64,000 bases of DNA from Tupaia tana. Lineage: Eukaryota; Chordata; Mammalia; Scandentia; Tupaiidae. Each line of letters begins with the position of its first letter. Position 1 is the first letter of the stretch. Below are positions 1-9,425 of this stretch, piece after piece. Location: NCBI GenBank assembly GCA_026018925.1, contig JAKSZU010000008.1, positions 57,451,527-57,515,526 of the forward strand, in the 5' to 3' direction. The notes under the pieces were generated by a model, which had not been told where the DNA came from, did not search any database, and saw only the letters and a list, made by a program, of their open reading frames with translations. Both the position numbers and the translations under genes were made by a program.

Positions 1-19
1 ATCACTGCTCGCCATCCAT

Positions 20-310
20 CCACACCACACTCGTCTTCACACAGTTCCTAGGACATGCCAAACACTTCAGCGCTTTCATGTCTCAAAGCCTTTGTCCTTT
101 GCATTCCCTCTGCCTGACATACCCTTCCCCGGCTTTTCATATATCTAATCCCTTCTCGGATGAGACATCTCCATGGGGGACCTTTCCTGTCCTCTGTGTC
201 CAAAGTAACTTCCTGCGTGTTCTCTATCACAAACCTCCTTCCCTCACAGACTGACCAGAGCTTCTCGTTGTTTACTTACTACTTGCCATCTCAGTTCAGG
301 CTCACCAGAA
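20..310 (+). mobile_element. L2 LINE fragment
   Basis: The text with 'cctttgtcctttgcattccctctgcctgacat' type wording, then 'gagacatctccatgggggacctttcctgtcc', follows the L2 3' region in order but is diverged. No reading frame survives. Identified by recall of the L2 consensus, so the edges are approximate. Confidence 0.55.
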
Positions 311-739
311 AACAAGCTCAAGATGAGGCTTCACCTGCAAGTGATTTATGAAGAAAATGCTGGGGAGGGAAAGAACAATGACAGCGTGGGAGAGCAGGAC
401 AGGGGTGGGGAAGAAGGAGAAGAAAGGGTGGGGTTTCAGGTAGAGTCCCAGTTTCAACCCAGTCCCACAGGGGAGCTCTGCACTGTGAATTCTGCTCTGA
501 GTTTGAGCCCAACTAGAGGCAAATGAGGTACGTGTTCACATTTCTGCATGTCAGTCATTGGCTGAGGGCACTGGGGTAGTGGGTAGGGATAGAATAAACT
601 TCCAAGCCCTTCCAGATGCCCAGGAGCAAGCCTCTGGAAAGTTCCAGGTACAGCCATCACAGCAAACACACGCAGGAGCTGGGAAGAGGCATGTGGAAAC
701 TGTAGGGATCCCAGGGAACAAGGCCAGGATAGTACTGGC

Positions 740-892
740 TGCTTCAGGTACCAACTGCATCCTTCACAGACAGCGAGCTCCCCCGGGGCAGGCGCCTGCT
801 CTTTCTGTTCACCAATGCTTATAATGCCATTGTAGTCTCTAATGCCATTGCATAGGACCTGCTGCATAGCTGGCAATCAATAAATGTTTTGA
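740..892 (+). mobile_element. L2 LINE 3' end
   Basis: Contains 'gagctcccccggggcagg' and ends 'caatcaataaatgttttg', the usual L2 terminal landmarks. The following S-type SINE landed at this 3' end; 'atgttt' recurs on its far side. Probably belongs to the same ancient element as the fragment at the window start. Confidence 0.6.
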
Positions 893-1062
893 GGGGCTGG
901 CAGGTGGCATGGTGGTTAAGACTCTGAACTCCCACAAGACAGATTACAGTTTGAGTCCTAGACCTGATGGCTTGCTTTCTCTTTTCCTCTCACTCTCTAG
1001 TCAAATTGAAAAATAATAATAAATTAAATTAGGTAATTCTTAAATATATATATATATATATG
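893..1062 (+). mobile_element. S-type SINE
   Basis: Head 'ggcaggtggcatggtggtt' and body 'ggcttgctttctcttttcc' are followed by 'ctagtcaaattgaaaaataa'. The tail has mutated into a (TA)n run at about 1046-1062. Inserted at the end of the L2 element. Confidence 0.85.
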
Positions 1063-1366
1063 TTTCAAAAGCATGAATGAAGCTCCCAGAGCAATGAGTG
1101 GCATACAGGAAGTGTTCAATTAATGTTGTTGGAAACAACATGAGTCTAGAAACTTTATCACTCTTTTCATAGGTTTCCAATCAAAACATAGAGAGGCTCA
1201 GGCATGTGACCTCAGAAATACGGGCTATTAAGAAAGAAAAGGAACTCTGACGAGAGAAAGGCAGGCCCTGAAGAAGCCATATGAGCTATTAATACAGAAA
1301 TCTCTAGTGTAGTTGGAGGCAACTAACAGGGGCGAAGTGGGCGATAGATAAGGCAATCCTATAATT
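1063..1366. other. Mostly unique spacer
   Basis: After a possible L2 remnant (about 1070-1130, 'gtgttcaattaatgttgttg'), I see no gene, known repeat or conserved motif. Confidence 0.4.
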
Positions 1367-1381
1367 AAAACTGGGTAAGTC

Positions 1382-1629
1382 GGGGCCAGCAGGTGGTGCA
1401 GTGGTTGAGGTGCTGGACTCCCATGTGGTCATCAAAGGTTCAAGTGTGGACTCAGATACTTGAAACTCATGCTGAGAACGTGTGTGTGCACGCCCAAAAT
1501 CCCAAGAGGAGAATGGAGGAGAAGGGATGGCACTGTGGCCAGCCCCCCCGAGGGGATTTCTTATTTTCTGTCTCTGCGGCAAGTGGATGCGCTCTATAAC
1601 AAAAAAATCTCTCAAATAAAACAACACAA
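1382..1629 (+). mobile_element. L-type SINE with perfect 15-bp TSD
   Basis: AAAACTGGGTAAGTC occurs at 1367-1381 and 1630-1644 and fixes both ends. All body landmarks are present ('ggagaatggaggagaaggg', 'gaggggatttcttattttc'). The head carries the 'ggtggtgcagtggttgagg' variant. Confidence 0.95.
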
Positions 1630-1924
1630 AAAACTGGGTAAGTCTGACCACTAATCAATTGCCCAGCCCAGTAATAACAGCTTTAGGGTTCCTGGCAGCT
1701 CAGAATCTGACCCCATGTGGGAGAAAGCAGGACCTCAGCAGAACAGACTGAGATTTGCAATAAGGATATGACCCTGGCAGGGCAGAGGAGCCCTGGGCAC
1801 AGATATAAAGAAAAGTGCAGGCCCAGAGACTGGCTAACTTAAAGGGCACATTATGCACAAAAGAAAAACTCACGCTCTACTCGTACACTTCTGATGTCAA
1901 TGTGTATGTTTTTTCCACACGAAG

Positions 1925-2660
1925 CAATCGTTCAATTCTCTGAGATCACCAACTCAGTGGCCTACTGTTCCATTCAGTTCTGACACTCTCCACCTGGAGT
2001 CAGTGTCAGAGCTCACTAACTGAAGGGCTGGGTCCCAAAGACTGCTCTAGTTCAGAGGCCAATCAAAAGCCTGGGCCACCCATACACTCAACCAGCTATA
2101 AATCGAGGGTTCCTTAACCCTGTCCTCAGGCTCCATCACCTCCTAGAATGGTTCCCAGAACTCAGAAAGCCACTTCTCTTAGGTTTGTTGGCTAGTTATA
2201 AAGATTGCAACACAGGAACAGCCCCTGAGAGAGGGGCACAGGGCCAGATATTGGATGGACAAGAAATGGGGTATACAAAGCTCCCATGACCTCCCAGCAC
2301 CTGGATGCTCAGCAGATTCAACCTGGAATCTCATCTCATCTCCTGCTTTGAGATTTATAGAGCTTAACCACCATCTTGCAGGTCAGTGGGTGGGGCTGAG
2401 AGTTCTAGCACCCTAACCACCGAGTCTGGTGACAAGCCCCACCTGAGGTTATCTAGCAGCCCCACCCTAAGTCACTTCATTAGCATAAACTCAGATGTGA
2501 TCCAAAGAGGGTCATCAAAAATAGTAATAAAAGATACTCTCAACACTGACAAGGGTTTTAGGAACTCAGAGAGGAAAAGTGGAAAAGCTTTCCCTAGGAA
2601 CCAGGGACAGAGACCAAATAGATATTTTTATCTTATCACAGATACCTCAAAGGGCCAGGA
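1925..2660 (+). mobile_element. ERVL-like solo LTR
   Basis: Several blocks appear in the order I recall for a mammalian ERVL-type LTR: 'ctataaagattgcaacacagg', 'gtcagtgggtggggctgagag', 'cattagcataaactcag', 'caagggttttagga' and a terminal 'gaccaaatagatattttt'. No internal viral genes adjoin it. I cannot name the subfamily, and the start is uncertain by about 50 bp. A second remnant of the same type flanks 60050. Confidence 0.6.
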
Positions 2661-2805
2661 GCAAGTGTCACTGTATTGTAAACACACATAGTAAAATAAA
2701 GTCAAAATAATGTCATCAGATTCCAAATACCACTGCCAAGGTCCTTAGATCTGAGACTCTTTTCTGTTTAAAAAGTTCCAATAACAAAATAAAAATTAAA
2801 GAAAA

Positions 2806-3067
2806 GGGCCAGCCAGTGATAGACATGGGTTAAGGTGGATGGATCCCGCATGACCAACTGTTTGGTTCAAGCCCTGGATAGTGGCCTGGGAGACAAACTG
2901 GGCGTATACATGTGTTTCTGAAATCCCAAAAGATTTCAAAAGAAATCCCTGGAGGAGAAGGGGATAGTGGTATGACCATCCCCCTTGGGGGTGCTTTCAC
3001 ACTTTTCCCTCCTCTCTCTCTGTCTCTCTCTGTGGAGTGCACACACCCTCTGGCAAATTTTCAAAAG
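2806..3067 (+). mobile_element. Old L-type SINE
   Basis: Diverged copy: 'ggagaaggggatagtggtatgacc', 'cccccttgggggtgctttc' and the terminus 'caccctctggcaaatttt'. The last differs from the young 'ccctatagcaaaaacc' ending, so this represents an older subfamily. Confidence 0.8.
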
Positions 3068-3660
3068 AAAGTTGCCACAGAACGAATGTGGTTCCTAGCA
3101 CAGTGTAGCCCACTTAAGCAACCTAAGTGAACCAGAAATCACCCTGAATGCTGAAAGCGATTTCCATTGTTTCCCAGAAAACGAATGGTTTTAAAGACCT
3201 GCTCCAACATCAATCCATTAAGACTTTCCATTTTTGCTGAAGCACTCAAAGAATCATTACAGCGGTCTCCTTTCACACGCCATTCCTTGGAGAAAGTTTT
3301 TGAGGTGCGCATATATAAAGACATCTCCTGTTGGTTAACGGCCTTGAAATTGTATGTGGATTAGCAATTAGTCTAGTCCAGTGACTGGGGGAAATGCTCC
3401 CCTGATTGGCTATGATGCACTTTAGGAATTAACTGGGAAGAATAGAATGTCCTTCTGGGCATGGAATGCTCTGGAATTTAAGTCAGCCTGAGTCATTTGA
3501 AACTCCTTTTGGACCCAATTGAAAAGGGAGAGACAAGCAGATTATAGGCAGATATTTTATCCCTAACTTCTCTTCCTTTTGCTATGAAGAGAATCAAGAA
3601 TGTAGAATTTCAAAAACTATCTTATCTCATTATTAGGTTGGTAAATTAGAAATATGCTGT
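3068..3660. other. Unique spacer
   Basis: No repeat recognised, and no reading frame with protein-like content. Moderately AT-rich single-copy sequence. Confidence 0.35.
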
Positions 3661-3663
3661 CCT

Positions 3664-3838
3664 GGGGCCGGCAGGTGGCATGGTGGTTAATGGTGCTGGA
3701 TTCCCACATGGCCAACTGTGGTTCGGGTCCTGGATCTGGTGATTTGCTTTCTCACCTTCTCTCTCCTCTCTCTCTCTGTCTCTCTATGGTCAGGTTGAAG
3801 TAAACAAATGAATAAATAAATAAAATTTAAATAAAAGA
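3664..3838 (+). mobile_element. S-type SINE, tail hit by a second SINE
   Basis: Standard head and 'tggtcaggttgaagtaaac' body end. Its (AAAT)n tail is interrupted by the next element. Confidence 0.88.
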
Positions 3839-3850
3839 ATTCTTTTTTTG

Positions 3851-4043
3851 TTTGTTTTTAAAGATTTATTTATTTATTCATCATCCATTCACATTCCTCC
3901 ATTTTAATTTGACCAGAGAGAGACAGAGAGAGAGAGAGAGAAAGAAGAAAGTGAGAAAGCAAGCCACGAGGTCTAGGACTTGAACCCTGGTCGGCCACGT
4001 GGGACTGTCCAGCACCTTAACCACCACGCCACTTGCTGGTCCC
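3851..4043 (-). mobile_element. S-type SINE in the tail of another
   Basis: Reverse copy ending 'ccacttgctggtccc'. AAGAATTCTTTTTT is found on both sides (about 3835 and 4044), so it inserted into the 3' tail of the preceding plus-strand SINE. Confidence 0.88.
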
Positions 4044-4142
4044 AAGAATTCTTTTTTAAAAAAGAAAGAAATACATTGTCCTTTTATATACTTTTGCCTG
4101 CCAATCACCTACAGATTGTTTAGCATTTATTATTCTTTTTTT

Positions 4143-4683
4143 TTTTTTTGGAGAGGTTTTTTCGCTATAGGGTGCGTGCGCTCGCCAGACAGACAGAGAG
4201 AGACATAGAGACAGAAAGCAAGAAATCACCCACCGGGGGGATGGTCACACCGCAATCCCTTCTCCTCCATTCTCCTCTCGGGATTTTGGGCATGCACGCA
4301 CACACGCGCCCGGCGTGAGGTTTTTTTTTTTTTTTTTTTTTTGGAGAGGTTTTTGCTATAGGGCGCGTGCGCTCGCCAGACAGACAGAGACAGAGAGATA
4401 GAAAGCAGGAAATCACCCCCCGGGGGGATGGCCACGCCGCAATCCCTTCTCCTCCATTCTCCTCTCGGGATCTTGGGCACGCACGCACACGCGCCCGGCG
4501 TGAGTTTAAGCCACCGGGTCCGGGACTTGAACCGCGGTCGACTACGTGGGAGTCCAGCGACATAGCCATTACGCTAACTGCTGGTCCCCCGGCGTGAGTT
4601 TTAAGCCACCGGGTCCGGGACACGAACCCCGGTCGACTACGTGGGAGTCCAGTGACATAGCAATTATGCTAACTGCTGGTTCC
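4143..4683 (-). mobile_element. Young L-type SINE, middle layer
   Basis: Reads T-run, 'ggagaggttttttcgctatag', body, then the head ending 'aactgctggttcc'. It is split at 4320-4587 by another copy of the same family, and 'tattattctttttt' flanks it. CpGs are largely preserved (gcgcccggcg, ggtcgactacg). Confidence 0.9.
4320..4587 (-). mobile_element. Young L-type SINE, inner layer
   Basis: CCCGGCGTGAG is duplicated at 4309-4319 and 4588-4598, marking insertion into the body of an older sibling copy. CpG-rich and close to what I take as the family consensus. Confidence 0.93.
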
Positions 4684-4723
4684 CTATTATTCTTTTTTTT
4701 AAAGAATTACTTTATTTAACTTT

Positions 4724-4754
<31 letters not shown>

Positions 4755-5048
4755 ATTTGGTCGGAGAGGGACAGAGAGAGCGAGAGAGAAAAGTGAGAAA
4801 GCAAGCCGCTAGGCCCGGGACTTGAACTGCAGTCGGCCATGTGGGAGTCCAGTGTCCTCAACCACCACACCACCTGCCCTGCTGGTCCCTAGCATTTATT
4901 ATCCTAAACCTATTTGTTTGGGGGATCTGTTTAACCCTATAAAATATGAATATGCATATATCTTAAATACATTAAAATGATATTGATTGGTTCTATGGAA
5001 AAAAGTTTCACTTTCTATTTCCCTGTGTCTGAAGTGAAAAGCCATCTT

Positions 5049-5108
5049 TAAAAAAAAAAAAATTTATTTAAATTAATTTATTCATTTATTTTAATTTGAC
5101 CAGAGAGG

Positions 5109-5150
<42 letters not shown>

Positions 5151-5247
5151 GAAAGCAAGCTGCCAGGCTGCCAGGTCTGGGACTCAAACCATGGTCGACC
5201 ATGTGGGATCCCAGTGTTCTTAACCACCACACTACCTGCTGGCCCCA
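5049..5247 (-). mobile_element. S-type SINE with 12-bp TSD
   Basis: AAAAGCCATCTT at 5037-5048 and 5248-5259. Contains a (GA)n run at 5108-5144 from expansion of the CT-rich body. Confidence 0.93.
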
Positions 5248-5277
5248 AAAAGCCATCTTAAGAAAATTACTTTGGGT

Positions 5278-5428
5278 GGCCAGCAGTTGGCATAAGAGTT
5301 ACATCACTGTATTCCTGGGCATACATGCACACACGCCTGGCGTGAGTTTAAGCCACTAGGTCCAGGACCAAACTGTGGTCGACTACAGGGGAGTCCAGCG
5401 ACATAGCCATTATGCCAATTGCTGGTCC
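5278..5428. mobile_element. Fold-back L-type SINE
   Basis: A plus-strand head ('ggccagcagttggcataaga', 5278-5313) is joined to a minus-strand copy truncated in the body (5314-5428, ending 'gccaattgctggtccc'). The two heads form an inverted repeat around about 85 bp of body sequence. Confidence 0.75.
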
Positions 5429-5438
5429 CTGGCTTTTT

Positions 5439-5913
5439 TTTTATTTTAAAGAATTGTTCATTTAATTTTTTTTTTTTTTTTTTTTTTTTTGAGAGAGATT
5501 ATTGCTATAGGACATGTATGTGCCCCAGAGAGACTGAAAGTGAGAAATCACCCCTCAGGGAGGATGGCCATGCCACAACCCCTTCTCCTCCATTCTCCTC
5601 TTGGAATCTTGGGCACGCACACCCATGCACCCAGTGTGAGCTTGAAGTCACTGGGTCTAGGACTTGAGCTGTGGTCAGCCATGTTGGAGTCCAGCGACAT
5701 AAACTTTATGTCGTCTGCTGGCCCTTATTTAATTTAATTAATTTATTTATTATTATTATTATTTAATTTGCTTTAGGACACATATGCTCACCAAAGAGAG
5801 ACAAAGAGAGAAAGGAAATAAAAATGAGAAAGCAAGTAGCCAGGTCTGGGACTTGAACTGCAGTTAACCATGTGGGAGTCCAACTCCTTAACCACCATGC
5901 AACCTGCTGTTGG
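5439..5913 (-). mobile_element. S-type SINE, split
   Basis: Tail 'ttttaaagaattgttcattt' at 5445 and body plus head at 5725-5913. An L-type SINE occupies its tail at 5466-5724. Confidence 0.78.
5466..5724 (-). mobile_element. L-type SINE in S-type tail
   Basis: T-run, 'attgctataggacatg', body and head ending 'gtctgctggccc'. The flanks 'catttaattt' and 'tatttaattt' look like the target duplication. Confidence 0.85.
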
Positions 5914-6435
5914 GGGGGTGGGGGGCCCCCTACACACCCTGGCTTTTAGGGATAAAGAAACTCAGTTGGAAGCACCTATGGATTAGCCCACATCCAATCA
6001 GGTGTCACCTCATTAAACACACTCTTACACCCCACCCCCCTCACCCCACCCTTTTCTTCACACCCATCCATTGCTCTTCTTAGAATTTCTTTGATCAAAT
6101 GAAAGAAAAGTGATAACCAAGAACAGACAGGTGAGTTTTTTAAATTAAGAAAATCGTTTTTATTAAAACACAGTTCTCATACTGTACAACTCACCCGGTG
6201 CCATCTGTTACATCCAGAGTTGTGTAATCATCACCACTGTCTAATTTTAAAACCTATTCATCACTTCTGAAGCAACCTCTGCCATGAGCAGTCACTCCCC
6301 ACTCCCTTATCTTCCTAGCTTCTAGAAACACTGAATCTACTTTTTCTTTGCTTGGAATTGGGGAAGGTGTCTACAACTAGAGGCCTGGGTGCTACTTTCA
6401 AAACGTGGAAACTCTACCACTTCCAAACTGGTTCT
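5914..6435. other. Unique spacer
   Basis: Starts with a short G-run then C-run (5913-5937). No repeat or gene recognised in the rest. Confidence 0.35.
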
Positions 6436-6628
6436 TTCCTTTTTTTTTTTTTTCTTCCTCCCACAGGGCATGTGAGCTCTCTAGGGAGACAGAAAGAGAG
6501 AGAAAGTGAGAAAACAACCCCCTCCATTGACACAGGGGGAATGGTCACATCACAATCACTTCTCTTTGATTTTCTTTGATTTTCTTCTTGGGGTTCTGGG
6601 CACACATACACACATACACATCTGAGAC

Positions 6629-6633
<5 letters not shown>

Positions 6634-6672
<39 letters not shown>
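6634..6672. repeat. (TA)n microsatellite
   Basis: About 19 TA units. It probably grew from the A-rich tail of the inserted S-type SINE. Confidence 0.95.
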
Positions 6673-6675
<3 letters not shown>

Positions 6676-6831
6676 TTTCATTTAGCTTTATTTATTGTAT
6701 TTTTATTTGACCAAAGAGGGACAGAGAGAGAGAGAGAAAGTGAGAAAGCAAGTCGCCAGGTCCAGGACTTGAATCACAGTCGGCCATGTGGGAGTCCAGT
6801 GCCCTTAACCACCATGCTACCTGCCGGCCCC
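6673..6831 (-). mobile_element. S-type SINE inside old L-type
   Basis: Body 'tatttgaccaaagagggac' and head ending 'ctacctgccggcccc'. The host element's sequence resumes immediately afterwards. Confidence 0.85.
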
Positions 6832-6947
6832 ATCACCTGGCATATTTTTCAAGCAACCGGGTCTGGTGCTTGAACCATGCAGGATCTGCCACACCACTAG
6901 CTAGACCTCTTTCATTCTTTCAGTTTTCTCATCTGGCAGATGTGTAG

Positions 6948-7095
6948 TTTTCTGTCTCAGCTACACATTAGAATCAGTTGGGGAACACTAAAATATTACA
7001 GATGCTCCGGCCTCACCCCCAGAGAATCTAGTTCACTTGATCTGGGGTAGAATTTAGACATGGGAAGTTTTTAAAAGCTCTGTAAACCAGATGTT
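6948..7095 (+). mobile_element. MER5A-like hAT fossil
   Basis: 'ttagaatcagttggggaaca', 'cctcacccccagagaatcta' and 'gatctggggtagaattta' fit the MER5A middle region (a non-autonomous Charlie-type DNA transposon). Highly diverged. Confidence 0.65.
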
Positions 7096-7102
7096 CTCCA
7101 AG

Positions 7103-7230
7103 ATCTTGCTTCAAACCAGCAGAATTAGCTCCACATAAGAGCTTGTTAGAACTGTAGGTCCTCAGGCCTACCCCAGATCCATCTGGGTATTAACAGGACC
7201 CCCCAAACAGTTTGTAGTTTTGTGACCTCT
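7103..7230 (+). mobile_element. MER5A-like hAT fossil
   Basis: 'agagcttgttagaactgtag' and 'cctcaggcctaccccagatc' match the same MER5A core, giving a second adjacent copy. Confidence 0.6.
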
Positions 7231-7566
7231 GCTCTGTCCTTGGTGGGCCAGCTGGTGATTTTACTAATCAGTTCCCACAAACCAAAGTTTACTCCGCACT
7301 GGAAAATTGGCTCACACTTCACCCTCTGAACAGGATATAGGAATATACCATTGGCAAAGCTTTACAAGAAGTTTGTTCAGTGATGGTTAATTACACAGTA
7401 ATTTGGAAGAACATCAAGTCATTTTCGCATTATTTTACCTATTGTCCTGAAGCAGGGGAAAAAAAAAAGGATTTAGGTCTCAACCTGTAGCCAATTTTGA
7501 AGCATTCTGTGCTTTGCAAAAATCACATGCCAGACAGGCCATTCGGTTTACTTTCAAAGCAATATG

Positions 7567-7735
7567 AGCAGAGGCACTCAGCTTCAACTGCTCTTTAGAA
7601 TCACCAGGGGAGCGTTTCAAACTTCTGATAGCCAGACTCCCCACCCAGACCAAATAAATCAGAATCTTGGTATTTAAAGCTCCCCAGGTGATGGTGATAG
7701 TCAGACAAAGCTGAGGATCACTGGTATATTACTCT
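7567..7735 (+). mobile_element. MER5A-like hAT fossil
   Basis: 'ctttagaatcaccaggggag' and the 3' portion 'ccccaggtgatggtgatagt' through 'ctgaggatcactgg' follow MER5A order. This is the most complete of the three copies here. Confidence 0.72.
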
Positions 7736-7830
7736 GTTTTGGATGTACCAAAACATTGTGGGGTTTTGTGTCATGCAAAAGTCTGAGGCTGTATTTCATT
7801 ACCATCGATCTGTTCAGTACTCTGTGCTGA

Positions 7831-8050
7831 AAGAGCATATGTGCTTGCTGGAGACAGAGAGAGAGAGAGAGATGAAAAGTGAGGGGGGATGGTCATGCCT
7901 CAATCCTTTCTCCTCCATGCTCCTCTTAAGATTTTGGGCATGCACGCACGTGTATCTGGTGGGTTTTTCAAGTTGCTGGGTCCAGAGCTTGAACCACGGA
8001 GGGGTTCAAGGGCAATCTAGTACCTTAATCACCCTGCCACCTGCTGGCCC
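7831..8050 (-). mobile_element. L-type SINE, 3'-truncated
   Basis: CTGTGCTGAA at 7822-7831 and 8051-8060 brackets it. The left (3') end starts inside the body at 'gagcatatgtgcttgctgg', and the poly(A) is gone. Confidence 0.8.
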
Positions 8051-8066
8051 CTGTGCTGAACATCTT

Positions 8067-8240
8067 TTTTTTTTTTTTTTTTTTTTTTGAAAGAACTATT
8101 TATTCAATTTTATCATTATTATAATTTTTTAATTTGCTATAGGGCACATGCACTATAGCACCAGAGAGAAAGAGAAAACAAGCTGGGACCCAAACCATGG
8201 TCAGTCATGTGGGAGTCCAGCACCCCAACCACCACGCTGC
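8067..8240 (-). mobile_element. S-type SINE, head clipped
   Basis: Long T-run, 'taatttgctatagggcacatg', then a head that stops at 'ccaccacgctgc' without the usual 'tggccc'. CTGTGCT(G)AACATCTT-like target copies are at 8051 and 8241. Confidence 0.8.
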
Positions 8241-8257
8241 CTGTGCTAAGCATCTTA

Positions 8258-8517
8258 CTTTTTTTTTTTTTTTTGGAGAGGTTTTTGCTATAGGGCACAT
8301 GTGCTTGTCAGAAAGACAGAGAGAGAGACAGAAGTAAGAAATCACCCCCAGGGGCAATGGGCACACCTCAATCCCTTCTCCTCTACTCTCCTCTCGGGAT
8401 CTTGGGCACGCATGCAAACGTGCCTGGAGTGAGTTTAAGCCACCGGGTCTGGGACTCGAACTGCGGTTGGCTACATGGGAGTCCAGTGACATAGCCATTA
8501 CGCCAACTGCTGGTCCC
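8258..8517 (-). mobile_element. L-type SINE
   Basis: Ends 'gccaactgctggtccc'. The target duplicate TGCTGAGCATCTTA follows at 8519, the fourth occurrence of this target word in 700 bp. Confidence 0.92.
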
Positions 8518-8702
8518 ATGCTGAGCATCTTAATGTCTCAAGCACCAAGGATAGGGTTTGAGAGAAAGTGTTCTCTAGTGAAGAAGACCTACATAGAGGC
8601 AAGCCTGATCTCTTGGCTTGGCCACGCTCAAGAAAGTGGCAACCCTAACCCTTGATGTAATTTCTCCAGGGTTCCAATGCACCAGAAATTCTATTCTGAC
8701 AT

Positions 8703-8988
8703 TTTATTTTTTATTTTACTTATTTATTTTTTAGTTTTTTTTTTTTTTTTTTTGTCATAGGGTGCATGCGCTTGCCAAAGAGACAGAGAGAGGGAAAGTG
8801 AAAAATCAGCCCCACCCCCCCAAGGGGAGATGGCCACACCACAATCCCTTCTCCTCTATTCTCTTCTCAGTATTTTGGGCATGCATGCACATGTGCCCAA
8901 TGTGACTTGCAAGCCGCCAGGTCTGGAACTTGCACCACAGTCAGCCATGCGGGAGTCTAGTACCTTAACAACGCCATCTGCTGGCCCC
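8703..8988 (-). mobile_element. L-type SINE
   Basis: 'gtcatagggtgcatgcgc', a body with a C-run (8812-8821) and a head ending 'catctgctggcccc'. 'ctgacatt' occurs on both sides (about 8696 and 8992). Confidence 0.88.
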
Positions 8989-9419
8989 TGTGCTGACATT
9001 CTAAACAGGACCGTTTCTCTCTGCCTGCAAATTTCAGGAACTAGGTGATTGGGATCTTCCTTTGACTCTTTTTCTTGGCCCTCAAACCCAGGATGATGGC
9101 GCTATGAAGTTAGTCAACAGATGTTTACTGAAAATGTTGTCCAGTACCTAAGGGGAGGGCCAGAGAAGAAGCCAAGTTATTCCATGAACTGACCAATGCA
9201 ATAATGCATCGTGAATGGGACAGCAAACAGTGCAAAATAGAATATAATAGAGATGGTGGAAAATCTGCCAGGATTGCAAACACTCAGAGGAAGAGAAATA
9301 GACAAGAGTCTACTGGAATGTGATGGAGAAGTTTCACAAAGGTGGCTCACAGAGGGGCTGAGAGGGTCCTAGAAGACGTGAAGAATTCACATGATGTGTC
9401 TATGACTATTTACAACATG
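8989..9419. other. Mostly unique spacer
   Basis: Possible L2/MIR scrap near 9108-9150 ('gtcaacagatgtttactga'). Otherwise nothing recognised. Confidence 0.35.
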
Positions 9420-9425
9420 GAATAT

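Larger units (their letters stand above)
4134..4889 (-). mobile_element. S-type SINE, outer layer of a 3-deep nest
   Basis: TAGCATTTATTAT at 4121-4133 and 4890-4902 brackets the whole block. The S-type part is 4685-4889, with remaining tail from 4134. Its T-rich tail received the L-type SINE at about 4143-4683. Confidence 0.8.
6440..6905 (-). mobile_element. Old L-type SINE, split
   Basis: Body at 6440-6630 ('ctctagggagacagaaagag', 'attttcttcttggggttctg') and head at 6832-6905 ('caagcaaccgggtctggtgc'). It is interrupted by a (TA)n run and an S-type SINE. Confidence 0.72.
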
